A stretch of 64,000 nucleotides of DNA from Nymphaea colorata (taxonomy: Eukaryota; Streptophyta; Magnoliopsida; Nymphaeales; Nymphaeaceae). The first letter of the stretch is position 1; every line of letters begins with the position of its first letter. The notes under the pieces were generated by a model. The model saw only the letters and a program-made list of their open reading frames with translations. It searched no databases and was not told the DNA's origin. The stretch lies in the NCBI RefSeq assembly GCF_008831285.2, contig NC_045150.1, positions 15,557,362 through 15,621,361 of the forward strand, written 5' to 3'. Positions 33,420 to 44,751 of this stretch are shown piece after piece. A program made the position numbers and the translations under genes.

Positions 33420-33785
33420 TGAGTTGGATTTCAACACTTCAAAGCAAAAGATTGAAAGTGATTGGTATGTACATCAGAAGCTGTTGAGGTGAGGATAACT
33501 GCCAAACTAGAAGTTGTTTTGTAGTCATCCTATCTCTCTAAACACAATGAACATCAAGTTCCGTGTGCTTACTTCTTTTGTGAAATATTGGAATATGGGA
33601 AAAAATTATCTCACCTTAGCATAAGAAGTGAGTTTATCTGGATATCGAGTTCGTTTAACAAATATTGAAGCTGACCAGTTCAACAGCAGAATTGGCAATG
33701 GATATGTACTCTCTTTCTAAACTGGATCGGTTATATTGCATTGTTTCTTGGAGCTCCAAGACATTATGTTGGGTCCAGTTGTATA
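33420..33785 (-). mobile_element. Unit 1: degenerate Ty1/Copia RNase H
   Basis: The minus strand, read in three frames, gives WSSKKQCTIT, then SLETEYISIANSAVELV, LLNELDIQINSLL, KHMELDVHYV and SASDVLTK-like endings. These match the Copia RNase H order SWxSKKQxxVSxSSxEAEYxALA, the WLxxLLxEL segment, NPVFHxRTKHIEIDxHFVREK and ADxxTK. The fragment begins abruptly near 33785 with no reverse transcriptase upstream. Copies with the same truncation lie in units 2 and 3, so the remnant predates unit duplication. Confidence 0.85.
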
Positions 33786-33789
33786 TTTC

Positions 33790-34802
33790 GGAATAAAATG
33801 GAAAAATCTCAGCAAATTTTTAAAAGTTTAGAACATTTAATAAATCCTAAAAATTATAAAAAATAAAAAAACACTATGGGTATATTATGTGTTTTTTCAC
33901 GTTTTTTACTTTTAATGTTTATCTAAAAAAGACGCGTTTTGTATAGGTATTATACCTCTGACTATGTTTTGTTGTATTATATGCATCTTTTTTCAATAAG
34001 ACGCGTTTTCTGTGACAGTGGATCAGAGAAAGCATTGACAGTGAAGTGGGATTATGTGTGTATTTGAAGTCTAAAATTTACGTTGATTTGTGTACTTAAG
34101 CATGCACCCCTGGCATTTGAATTTGTATCACCAAAGGGACACATAATTTAGTTTGTTAAAAGTAAGAAGAAATATCTTAAGGTTGCCTATGTAAGGAGTG
34201 AAAAATCTTTATCATGGAGCAGGAATCCAATGTTTCAACAACATTCCATTATTGGACAGAAATTGACAGTGATCCCAATAAGTTGCCAATAAAAAGTGGA
34301 CTCTGTCAAGAAATAGAATTTGAAAAAAATTAAAAACAAAAAATCTACTAAAACGGGAATCAATCTCTCATAGTTGCTGCGAGCACATTTAATGTAATGA
34401 ACCATTTGGCACCGATATCATATTCATACTTATCTCCCCTAAAAATTGGAAGCAGATTCATGGAACACTACGTTGCGTGGTTCAATGAATCCAAACAGCC
34501 CCCAAATGAAATAAAGTTAGTACTTGCATGTAGGCACAGGATTTATGTTTGGATTATGAGTCCAAAATAAAGTTTGGGTGGAGTAAAAAGATGATATTTG
34601 CTTACATTCAGTTTCGCTTTCCAGTCAGATCTGAGATCCAGCTAGGAATGCACAATCAGACGGATCATCGAATGTAGAGTCATATATTTTCACTTGGGAT
34701 CCAAATTTGTGATGCATGGTAAATGTGGTCCACTGACATCGTTAATTATAATCAGTGTCTTCACTAATGATCAAAGATGTGTTGTGTGAAATGGAAGATT
34801 AC

Positions 34803-34842
<40 letters not shown>

Positions 34843-34985
34843 CTATATATATATAAAAGAAATATAGTGAATTTGAAGTCAGGCAGCCAATATCTGTTGC
34901 CATATGAGTTTTTTTTTTTTTTAAAAGAATTTCCATTGGTAAAAATGCATTCCGTGGTTAAAAACTAGGGCCAATGATATACCAT
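33790..34985. other. Unit 1: non-coding block (epsilon) with (AT)n tract and MITE-like piece
   Basis: Collinear with 48180-49780 in unit 2, but replaced in unit 3 by a retrotransposon piece. An (AT)n microsatellite runs 34806-34832. A short element-like stretch at about 34395-34505, bounded by ACCATTTGGCACC and CCAAACAGCCCCC, is also present in unit 2 (49258-49360). No genes seen. Confidence 0.55.
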
Positions 34986-36365
34986 TTTGAAATACACCTT
35001 TTGCGATAGGTTTTAGCAATGAACATTGGAATTCGAAATAAGGATCTGATTATATGAAAACGGGTTTGAGTCGGATCCACTAATGCCGAGCCTTATGACC
35101 CAAATCTTTAAAAATTGATGCTTGAGCACTTTGAAAGAGACAAAGTCGAACAAAGGGAAACATTTTATTTCCAAGCAAATTTGGAAGTTCAAATGCAATA
35201 CATGGTGATGCATAAGAGAGCAGTTCCCATGAACCGTCATAGATATATGGAATTGGATCACGGATCTGATTATCTAAACCTCTGGGACTGCCCAATTTCT
35301 TATAGCCAGCAAGGATGTCAATGAATGGACTGGTAAAGAAAATGAGGTCACACGATCACCAACTGGGTCAAGGTTTCTATACAATTTGTACCAAAGCCGG
35401 ATCATGACTCAAAGATCTGAAATGTTTACCATATTTCACATGTAAATCGAGGATATTAGTGTACATGGACATGGTTTGGTTTCAGAAAATGCAACAAGAG
35501 TCTGAATAATGCCCACCCGGACCGGATTATCATGGACTCAGGAAGCCTGTTTCTAAACCTGAATCTGGTTCATATAGTGAAAATCTGGATCCCCAAATGG
35601 ACCAAATCTAATTTGGTCAAGAAATTTGTGTCCAACGGGATCTCACTGGATATGGTTAGATCTGGATGTAAAACGGATATCATAACAATGACAGTCATTT
35701 ATCAAATGAATTGAAGTAGAATTTCTAGATCTATCTAAACATGAGAGTTGGCAGGCTAAGATCTAGATCCAGTGACGCCAAACTGCATGGCTGGATTTTG
35801 ATGCAGCTTGGTTGCGAATATCAGATCTGAGCCAAACCTCTCCAGATCCAAGGAAGAATTGAAGATCAACCATGTCCAAATTCAAAAAATCTGCTGCAAA
35901 GTTTCCATAGATCCCATATTCAAGAGTCTTTCTTTCGAAGAACAAGTTCTTGGATAGGCACATCCATTGAGTCCAAGTAGGTCCAAAACAAATGGAAATG
36001 TAAGTCCAAAAGCAAAAGATGTAGAGGCCCCGAGCCACTTTGCTGGAGACTTGGGAGAGAACGAACGAGATTGTTTGCATCAGAGTGAGCGGAGAAGTAC
36101 TATTTCGTTTCACTGTCCATGTGAAAGCCAAAACTCCCCTGCCCCCAAGGTCTAAGGCTGTGTCGCGACCTATCAAGGTATTCGTTGATTTAAAGATCTA
36201 CCAGAGGTCGCGATCTCAGTTTCTTCTATTCAAAACCTTGGGTCTAAGGGGAATGAATGGGAGGGACAGATCATAAGTTATGTAGTGGTGGTGCCTTACA
36301 CTTCAAGCTTAGCTCTGAACCTTTTGGGAATTGCATCTAAGTGAAAGTTGAGGGTGACCAGTCCC
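34986..36365. repeat. Unit 1: conserved block (zeta)
   Basis: Collinear with 49780-51200 and 59936-61150 at high identity. It contains many GGATCTGA/AGATCTGGAT words and a short inverted motif GTCGCGACCTATCAAGGTAT ... AGGTCGCGATCTC (about 36160-36215). Short frames on both strands persist between units because of the high nucleotide identity. I see no family signature. It might derive from an LTR or other transposon, but no diagnostic feature is visible. Confidence 0.6.
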
Positions 36366-36367
36366 CA

Positions 36368-36722
36368 TAGTTACAGAAAATGCATTTTTTTGAAAAAAAT
36401 GTGAGAAAATTAAATGACCATTTAAACCTTTAAAAAATGTGTTTTTTGAAAAAAAAAATGTTAAAAATGGTTTTTTCGCTTTTTTATTTTTTCAGTTTTT
36501 TTAATGCCAAACAGTTTTTTTATTTTTTATTTTAATTTGTTGCAAATCTACTTACCTTGTGATGTTTGTGTTATTAGATTTTCACTTTTTTTATTTTTGT
36601 ATTTTTTAGTTTTTTTAAATTTTTAAAAATTTTCTGTATTTTTCTTTTTTTTCTTCAAACGCACGGTATTATACCCAAGAAAAACCTATTCGTTCCAAAC
36701 TTTATTTGTAACTATGATTTGG
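36368..36722. mobile_element. AT-rich MITE-like element with terminal inverted repeats (full copy)
   Basis: Starts with CCCCATAGTTACAGAAAATG and ends with TTATTTGTAACTATGATTTGG, giving terminal inverted repeats of the type ATAGTTACA(G)AAA / TTTGTAACTAT. The interior is A/T homopolymer-rich with TATTATACCCAAGAAAAACC near the right end. It is related, in opposite orientation, to the insertion at 48650-49088 (ATAGTCACAAATAACGT ... CGATTTTTGTGACGAT). Truncated left ends of this element form the unit junctions at 51.30 and 61.25 kb. Confidence 0.7.
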
Positions 36723-36724
36723 TT

Positions 36725-37268
36725 TCCTTTAGGTCTGATAGTATTAAGAGGTGCACCATAGGTAGTCGGGCTAGTGGAGAATGGAATTAATTATACTCTC
36801 TTCTATCCTACCGAGGTAGAAAATGAAATTCACGAGTTCAAGATATGTGTTTGTTCCTAGGCATTGATGTAGGAAAAGCACCACTCCTGTCACTCATGAG
36901 ATGGGTAACCTCAAGCAGCATTGGGCCGGCTTCCCGGTACTCGACGATACCTTAATTTATTTTTAAATATTATATTTTATTATAATTAATTATATTTATA
37001 TATTATATTATTTTTTATTTTAATTGAGCTGGAATGGACGGAGTTCAAGGCCAGGCTGTGGGCACAACTTGCGGTCCAGTCTGACTTCTTACCGAGCTGG
37101 GCCAGCCGACCCAATGCCCAACCATACCTCCAGCACATCTTTTTTTTTTCAAAACCACTGCCTAGTCCACCATTTTTAAAGAGTTTTTCTATCTTGACAT
37201 TAATACTTTCTATATCACATAGTGCACCGTTTGAAAGATAGTTCAAATCATCAACGTTTACAAACCTA
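36725..37268. other. Intergenic, no gene recognised
   Basis: GC-containing patches around 36900-36950 and 37030-37140 (GGGCCGGCTTCCCGGTACTC, GAGCTGGGCCAGCCGACCC) flank a very AT-rich core. This may be a dispersed repeat; I cannot identify it. Confidence 0.4.
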
Positions 37269-37944
37269 TTACTTTAAAGATTTAAACCACTGATATTTGG
37301 TACGGTTAAAACTCACTAGTAATAATTAATATAAGTATTAGGAAATATTGATACGTTTCTAATAGTTTTATGCTGTTTTGTCATTTATCCTTTAATTTTC
37401 TTTTTTTTGGTTTTGGATAGATATATTGTATACCTTGTATGATTCAACATGTTTTAAGTTTTCTAATTTTAACAGCTAACCTAAATAGTTGAATTATTAA
37501 TTTTAATAGCAAATAAAAAGTTTTTTTTTTAATACATAACAATATTTAATACAAATATTGTTTAAAACTTTTTCCGTAAAGTGGTTTACACAAGCCAATA
37601 TAAGTCGATGCATATCAGGTGACCGATCCATGCTTCACGTCCGATATTTGTTTTATAAATATTTATTGATTGAATTCAACAAGAAAAATAAGGCTGATAT
37701 TGAGACACATATTGTTCTTAATTTACACCCACTTCATCAAACAGCAAACCAGTCATCAAAAGTTGCCACGGATACAGGTGACATATGTAATATTAGAGGC
37801 TGATGGAGGGGTCCCAGCCTAGGCCATAGCTCGATTCCAAGTTAACTGAAAAAACAAAAATTGTTATTTGCCTAAGGTACTTTTTGAATTCAGATTTAGT
37901 TTGGTTATATACCTTAAGACATGCGTCTGCCCCATCCATACCAA

Positions 37945-38215
37945 ACGGTAGTCACTTGTACAAGACTATACGGAAACGGGTACCTTGGAAGTCGCTTTCT
38001 GCCTCGAACGTGACGTCGATCCTTCGGTAAGGGTACCCCTTCCCATCTCTTACCATGACTCCTTTATCATCCTCCAACTTCCGAGGGATGAAAGCTTCAC
38101 TGCGGAACCTGAGGTCGATCGATCCATATCACCTATTCCGGTTCAGTCTGTGCCTCACCACTTTCTGCCCCTTCAAAGATTATCGTAGAACTATCATGCC
38201 TCTCAGGATAATAAA
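37945..38215 (-). pseudogene. TNL-D: inverted, decayed copy of the TNL last exon
   Basis: Reverse complement of 26760-27030 in TNL-B, including AGGCATGATA, TCATCCCTCGGAAGTTGGAG and GGATCGACGTCACGTTCGAG. Compared with B it lacks about 35 bp after the CGGATCG region and has other indels, and the final codons read VLYK followed by a stop. The rest of the gene (LRR, NB-ARC, TIR) is not attached. Together with the shared 3' flank at 37270-37700 this marks an inverted duplicate of the TNL-B 3' end. Confidence 0.85.
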
Positions 38216-38450
38216 CAACCACTTGACTCCTATCATATTCATCACTTTCTGCCCCTTCAAAGATTATCAATATTGTTTCTCTTAATGTTTCATCAATAAT
38301 ATTATTTCAACTTATATAGTGGAAATTTCATCTTACTTTTTGCTTTTTCTTTGAGTGAGTATTGCAAAAGGGAAAAAGAGAATCAACATGGGCAATCTTA
38401 TATAAAGAGTGAAAGAATCAACATGGGCAATCTTATATAAAGAGTGAAAG
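38160..38450. repeat. Small duplications beside TNL-D
   Basis: TTTCTGCCCCTTCAAAGATT occurs at about 38162 and 38248, each time inside a longer duplicated stretch. GAATCAACATGGGCAATCTT heads a 35 bp unit repeated twice in tandem at 38379-38450. An (AAT)n run follows at 38597-38615. Confidence 0.8.
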
Positions 38451-38619
38451 AAAAAAAGAAAGAAAGGTAGAGAAAGTGGTTCCCACTCCACAAGAAAAGC
38501 TTGGCAAGGGAAAAGACAAATGAATCAATTGAGTCCAATGTTGCTCGTATAGGAATTCTCACCGCACAACGCATTTGGCCGATACATCATAAACGATAAT
38601 AATAATAATAATAATTTTA

Positions 38620-39420
38620 CATGCACTGGAGCTTGCACGGAAATTTGGTGCATAAGGGTCGAAATGACCAAAATACATCTATTAAAATAATAAAAAGAAA
38701 ATTTTGAAAGGGTAAAAAAGGATTTAAAAGGTGAAAATGTCTAAAATATCAACTTCTTTTATAAAAAATTTCAAAAATGCCTTTACCCATGTTTATTGCC
38801 TCCACACAATTCAATCTGGTCTTAATCATCGCATGACAGAATATGGTGTCATTGTCTTCCTTATTTAAACGTTTTATTTGAGATTTTTTATGAATGATAG
38901 AGAAACGCAGAATGGTCATAACTAGCAAGGGTCTTGAATTTAACATATATTTATGAAGCACCAATCTAGCTTATATTGAACTGAGTTCGCTTATTTTCTA
39001 TTATTCGACCACATTTAGACAAAACCAGGTTTTGTGAAAGGAAAAACAAAACATAACCTCTTGAGGTTATTCTAAAAAACCAGGTTTTAAGTATGTTGCC
39101 CAAATAAACAAATCAAGTTCTCAAAATTCTCAAAATTCATTAAAGCCTTCACAAAGCGATGAGGTTGTCATCGAAACATACCCTTTGGAGGTATTTGCGT
39201 GACACTTCAAAACCAACCAGGTTTTGAGTGTGTCACTTAAACAAACCAACCAAGTTTTAAAAACTCATTAAAAAAAACTTAATTTTCATAAAACCAAGTT
39301 TTACAAAATTGGGTTAGATGAGGATGTCATCTAAACACACCCTAACTTATTGTTCATTATTCATTGAAAAGTAAAAACACATTTTTTTTATATATATTAA
39401 TTACTTTCTAATAATTGACG
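38620..39420. other. Intergenic with MITE-like stretch
   Basis: At 39010-39345 the motif AAAACCAGGTTTT/AACCAAGTTTTA recurs several times in direct and inverted form, and the stretch ends with GTCATCTAAACACACCCTAA. This resembles a degenerate MITE. No coding sequence recognised. Confidence 0.45.
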
Positions 39421-39424
39421 TGCA

Positions 39425-39880
39425 TGTGATGAATAAGATGGTCACTGATTGCTGGGAGGATGCTGGGAACTGGGAAGGACGGCCAATGATATAAAGAACC
39501 GGTGGAACTCTCATTTGAACAAACAAATTAAGGTGGACCGTCAGCGCGAAAAAGAAGCGCCACCAATCCCTTCCGTCGTCGTTGTCAAGCCACAAGTTCA
39601 CCGGCCAACTGTGAAAACACCCTACTGGTTCTTCAAGGCACACGAGGCGCAGACAGCAGAAGCGCCAGCAGACAGTTTTATAGAAGAACAGTTCTACTTT
39701 TCGAGCTGGTTCGACCCAAAGGGCATTCAAGGAGGGGGAGGAGGAGGAGAACTCGAGGCATCCCATCAAACTCGAGAAGAATCAATATTGCTTCCTGAAA
39801 GATTGCTCGATTCAGATGGCACGCGGCCCTCAACAACAACTCCAGTACTGCCTGGACGGCGCACATTGGAGTGGGAATAA
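39425..39880 (+). pseudogene. R2R3-MYB transcription factor, last-exon relic
   Basis: The plus strand first reads WSLIAGR in one frame (39438-39458). After a frame change it gives [20 protein letters not shown] at about 39473-39535. This is the third helix of the R3 MYB repeat; the family has [27 protein letters not shown]. It is the usual start of the third exon of R2R3-MYB genes. The tail VVVVKPQVHRPTVKTPYW resembles the (K/R)PxPxxF motif of anthocyanin/flavonoid-type MYBs, which I regard only as a hint. The frame stays open to 39880. R2, the first half of R3 and exons 1-2 are absent, and one frameshift lies inside the DNA-binding helix, so it cannot bind DNA as it stands. Confidence 0.78.
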
Positions 39881-40063
39881 TCAATCGGCTGTCCAGGAAG
39901 GCTGACAGCTCTGCAATGTTCGAACTTGGCCTCCTGTTTACGTGCACATTTAAAATAAGATCAGAACTTTTCACTCTACTTTATTGTGAACGATAAAACA
40001 GAATGCAGGCCGACTAGAAGTATATGAAAACGATACTGATATATATATGTGTAAAGAAGTTAC

Positions 40064-40939
40064 CTTGATCATGTCATTCATGTCTAGTGCTTCACAGGCG
40101 TCCAGTTTCAGGGACTCTAGGCATCTCAGTTTGCTAAGGCCAGGAACATCCATCAGCCGGTAGCAATTGCTCATACGTAAAAGCCGCAGGGCTTGCAAAT
40201 TTGAAATGTCTGGGATGGTCTTCAAATCCGCGCAAAGGATCTCTTTCAGCTCCTGCAGGTTTGTCAACCGGCCAACAGACTCCGGAATCTTTTGCATATG
40301 CCCTTCGGCTAATTGGAGCACCTTTAAAGACTCAACCTGCCAATCTCTTCTGGGAGTTCCCGTAGTGACCCAAGGACGACCTTCTCCAAAGAACTTAGGC
40401 GACAGATGCTATTAGGTATTTTCTTTAGAGAACGAGAGTCCCAAGTTCAAGCACACCAACTTCTTGTGGAGATCGCCAATCGATTCATGGACTCGACCCA
40501 ACTTGGTGCACCCTTCAAATACCAATTTGGTTGCATTTGGAATCAGCCTAAAATCGGGGGTGCTCTTGAGGTTCTTGCAATACATGAGAAAAAGGACTTT
40601 CAAATGGCTGAACGTCCGCGAGTAGTTCGCATCCTGGGGGTGGAAGCAACGAAAAGGCCACATGCTAGTCACACTTGGACGTAGAAACTCCTCTATGATT
40701 ATCCCTGTCAGGTCGAGCACTACAATGTTCATAACATCAAAGCAATGATTTCAATCGACACTGCCACCACCTCAGGAACTTCAACGATTTAGGTAGATCC
40801 TGATACAAGCCTCCCATCCTGACGAAGCTTGTATCAAGTATTCTCAGCTCATCCATGTTTCTAAAAGACATCGTGTTCAAAGGTGGAATATTATGCTCCA
40901 GTCATGGTGAAAAATAATGGCTTCAACCTCATCTGTTCC
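40064..40939 (-). pseudogene. TNL-C: LRR exon
   Basis: Minus-strand LRR exon with both splice borders visible: acceptor CCAG before GGAAC at 40939 and donor GTAACT after AAG at 40064. Readable parts: LDLTGIIIEEFLRPSVTSMW, LKVLFLMYCKNLKSTPDF, LVFEGCTKLGRVHESIGDL, then IPESVGRLTNLQELKEIL, LMDVPGLSKLRCLESLKLDA and DMNDMIK. Small deletions shift the frame near 40735 (the same area as in TNL-B, but a different lesion) and between 40412 and 40321. The last (C-terminal) exon is missing downstream: past 39970 the MYB relic begins. About 39970-40063 is the start of the last intron. Confidence 0.9.
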
Positions 40940-41234
40940 CTGGGATAGGAAAGATCACCAGAAAGAAAAGAAAAAAAATGAGCTCCTTGATAAAATGAAA
41001 ACGTCTGCAAGTGATGTCGTATTATTTCTGCAAAAGATTTCCACCAAAAGAAGACACAATTTAGATTTAGAGCTTTATGCAAACAATCATAAGAAATAGG
41101 AGATCAGCTATTGGAGTCTACAATTTTTCAGTTCCACATGGTTATGCTCAAGAAAAAGTAAAATTAGAAGTTGGAGGTTTGAGCCTTCTAAAATCAAGTT
41201 TTCAGAGGATAATTTTCAGAAAGCAAAGGCAACA

Positions 41235-41982
41235 TAATTATAAGATTAGAAGTTGCTCCAGATTAGACTTCCATTCTTCAATGGATTCAAAGTCAGAGAA
41301 GAGTCTCCCACATACTAGGAGGCACAGAGGTATCCCACCAGCAATTGACACAACTTTCTTCGACAATTCACTTCAATCTGATTTTGGTTGGGTTGCTCAA
41401 ATGCATGCTGACTGAAAAGTTCAAGCGATTGGGTAGGATCCAATTCCGGAACCTTATATATGACCTTCTGTCGTGCATTAAAGATGCTTTCATCTCTAGA
41501 AGTGACAATGATTATGCTTTGGCCTCTGAACCAACCTGACCGGATGCTGACCTTCATGACCAACATCATCCAGAACTACAAGCACTTTCATGTTTTGAAA
41601 TTTTTTTCTGATCTTGGTGATGATGTCGTCCTTTTTGTTTATTATCACTTCTCTTCGAAAGACATCACGAAGCAGCTGCTTCTGCAAGCCAACGATTCCA
41701 TTGTACTGCTTCGATACTTCGAGAACATTTGCAAGGAAGCTGCAGTTCTCGAGGACATTGTGTTGCTTTAATAATCTGTTGTAGACTGCTTTGGCAAGGG
41801 TTGTCTTCCCGATGCCACCCGTCCTACATCTGCCAACCATTCTAACTTTCCCATCCAACTGTTTGATCACCTCATCTACGCGAGAATCAAGATCTGTAGG
41901 ATGGTCGCACATGAACCGGTATTTAGGGTTCACTTCCTGCATAATCCTTTTCAAAATGCGATCTTTAAGATCTGCTTCGTCC
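41235..41982 (-). pseudogene. TNL-C: NB-ARC exon lacking ARC2
   Basis: After acceptor TTGTAG the exon starts at 41982. It reads RIMQEVNPKYRFMCDHPTDL, then the P-loop RCRTGGIGKTTLAKAVYN, RNBS-A ENCSFLANVLEVS, kinase-2 MKVLVVLDDV (41954-41496 open), then, after a frameshift, RNBS-B SIIIVTSRDESIFN, RNBS-C YKVPELDPTQSLELFSQHAF and, after another shift, VSIAGGIPLCLLVCGRLFSD (GLPL region). These are the NTP-binding core motifs of a TNL in the right order; the TNL-type VLDDV (Asp after DD-V) is present. After EEWKSNLEQLLI (about 41235) it runs straight into intron DNA, so ARC2 and the MHD motif are deleted. TNL-A conversely retains only that part. Confidence 0.92.
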
Positions 41983-42342
41983 CTACAATGAATTAATAAG
42001 CCACCAATAATTAGTGAAAGAAAGCTTCATCCATACAAGACCCATTTGAATGAAGCTAAATATTGAAATAATTTAGCAAGGAAAGAACAACATCATAAGG
42101 GAGAGAGAAAAAGAGTATTTCCAGCTTTATTACAATCCACAAGGGATAAATCAACCCAAATCAGAATTAATATCACAAGTAGAGACAGAGTAGGTGCAAA
42201 AGTTAGATGTGAGATACATATGAAACAATCATAGCCATTGATCTGTCTAGACAAATGGTTGAGCAAAATTCAATATGCATTTTTCTCCATCTTTTTCTTA
42301 ATTCCATGATTGAATTATCCAACACCAACTTGTCTAGCACAT

Positions 42343-42362
42343 GCTTCTCTCTCTCTCTCTCT

Positions 42363-42425
<63 letters not shown>

Positions 42426-42426
42426 C
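42343..42426. repeat. Compound palindromic microsatellite (CT)n-(TA)n-(GA)n
   Basis: A run of CT dinucleotides, about 22-24 TA repeats, then GA dinucleotides makes a self-complementary stretch of about 80 bp within intron 1 of TNL-C. Such a tract can extrude a cruciform and is prone to length change and mis-assembly. Confidence 0.92.
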
Positions 42427-42639
42427 TTGAATAAGCAGTGCATGGGTTTATGAAAAAGTTAAGAACATAAACAACATTTTGAGAAAATTAATTAGATTCT
42501 TAATTTTCCGGTGCATCGCTCGCATCATTTACACATGGATTGCTTACTAAATTTATTCCGATGCTTCCTTACATAACAAGTCCTATACACAAACCCACCT
42601 ACGCACAGCAATTAAAGGTGATCAATTTAATTCAATGTG

Positions 42640-42935
42640 AAAAAGTTGGCCCTCTCTTTAGATATTTTGGCCCTCTCTTTTCATTTTTTACCATTTCAAT
42701 AAGGACATAAATATCAATTTAACATGACTCCATGATTGTTTAGAATGTTCGGGTGTGCCGAGCACTAAATCTGCGTTGAGGAAAAATGTGTATATATGAA
42801 TCAAACACCATAACAACATTGCCTTTTGCCCATTGTGAGATCTGACTGTAAAACCTACATTAAATCATTGGCAAAAGCTTTGTCCACCATGCAAGCTCTC
42901 AATTCAAGAAGATCATTGGTCAGACAAATCGTTCA
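42640..42935. repeat. Repeat R1 (TNL intron 1), copy 4 in native position
   Basis: Homologous to 27690-27990, 3745-3995 and 5960-6125. Here it lies between the NB-ARC exon (ends 41982) and the TIR exon (starts about 43300) of the same pseudogene. This is what identifies R1 as intron-1 DNA. Confidence 0.82.
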
Positions 42936-43299
42936 AGCCCCATCGAGAAATAGAACTGACTAATCCTAAGTCAAAGGCTTTTTAGCAACAAGTAGGAGAT
43001 TCTCTGGAAGAAATATGGAGTTCTCAAAATGGCTCGGTCATCAAGAGGCCTCTCCTTATTCATTCTATAGGGCGGGCCTTCCATTTCCTTGCAGTCAGGG
43101 TCCTTCCTTACCATTTTGTTGATGGAAAATGACATCCATTGCATTTATCTATCTCAGAAGCCATTTATCGAGTTGACCCTCCCTTCCTTTTCTTCCACTG
43201 AATTTCCTATTCCTAATGATTTTGATGGCTCTCATCTTGAATAGCTACCTGGCCTCTTGACCCTCAAAAGCAAGTACGGATAAGGCATCAAAAGGGGGC

Positions 43300-43605
43300 C
43301 TCAGAGGTCAACGTTATCTATGAAAGTAGAGATGCCCCTCGTTACCAAGGCATCATAAAGATGGGCAATGAATCCCTTGCAAGTGTCGGGACCTCTTAAA
43401 ACTTAAGAAAACATCATATTTCTGCACATCGTCTCCTTGGGAAGTCTTTCGAGGATGCCTCAGTTCCATCGACACCACAACAAGGAGAGCAGACGCCCTT
43501 CTCCTCGATAGGTCCTTCCATTGCGTCCAATTGGACAACATATTAGAATGTTCCCAAAGAAACAATGAGACCGCCTCAAAGGGTTTTCCGCCCAGCAATG
43601 GTTAC
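43300..43605 (-). pseudogene. TNL-C / unit 2: TIR exon, truncated and frameshifted
   Basis: Minus strand: GDDVQKYDVFLSFKRS (TIR strand A and following loop), then a frameshift and, in the next frame, DTCKGFIAHLYDALVTRGIS-type sequence ending near STFIDNV at about 43300. It lies 1.3 kb upstream of the NB-ARC exon in the right orientation, so 43605-40064 is one TNL with exons 1-3. The TIR stops even earlier than in units 1, 3 and 4. The region beyond EKGE is replaced by the AGGCATCAAAAGGGGG-type intron sequence. Confidence 0.87.
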
Positions 43606-44720
43606 GACTAGAGAGATTTGGTTAGTTTTCATATTTAATCTAATAACTGCAAGTGGGCCCTCTTGCAGTTACAGAATGTAAATATGGGGCTCAAGGCCAC
43701 TATCCAACAACTTTCACTGGGTCATGAAACTGTGAGATTGTTTCCACTATTTGTGGGTTTCCTTAATCTTTAGTTATGTAGCTTTCCATATTGGTTTGTC
43801 CATTGTAACTTGAATTTTGTTCAAAGTTTGTAGCGAAGTTTTCCTTTCAATTGTTTTTTATCACAACCTTTCAAATATTCAATATATTTCACATTTGTTA
43901 CGAGGTTTTCTTCATGCACAAGTATTTCCATCGTAACATGTTAAAACTTAGTCTCATGTGAACCACAAGCTTTACATAAAAATCAACAAGAATTATCTTG
44001 ATAATAATACTAGCAATCATATAAGCATTTGAAACGTATATGTATATTCTCTTCTTATTCAATGATGAAGTCTGCTTAGATATTTTTCAATGACCTCACA
44101 AAGAGGCAAACCCAGATGTTCTTAGCCCCATACGGGCTACATGCTTAGCTAATAAATCATTAGGAATTCTTTTTGTTAAAAATGCTAGCTAGCAATTAGA
44201 TGAATATATCTTTTTTTTTATTTTTGTCACTGTGGAAAATCAAATAACAGTTGTAGAATCGGCTGCCTTTGCACCGTGTGGTTGAAGGTAGCTGAGCCTT
44301 CTCCTCTCGGGCAAAAAGAGGAAAAATTAAAAGAAAACAAAAAGTGGAACAAGGAGGCCGCTTGTTGATGAAACAACTTTGGGATGAAGATATCCTTCTT
44401 TTTTTTCGACATATTTTTCAATAAAATTATATAATGGCAAAGAGAAAATATTGCTTCTACAATATTATTATTTCTAGCAGAATGTGAGATTTTAGAAGAT
44501 TATTCTATCTATAAAAGATGCCAAATGTTGATATATAAGGACATAGTAGATGTGACAATTTTGAATACCAATCTACAACGGGATACAACATGCGAGGATA
44601 CTTTTAAGACAACACCACGCACATGAGATTGTAAACAATTAGAGACATTATCATATATCCATATATTTTCTTAGAATAGTTTTTTTAAGTATCCTAATAC
44701 ATATATAAAAATATTATATA

Positions 44721-44751
<31 letters not shown>

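Noticed and set aside
34777-34968. Frame with Ile/Tyr repeats at the (AT)n tract
   Set aside because: Direct translation of an AT microsatellite.
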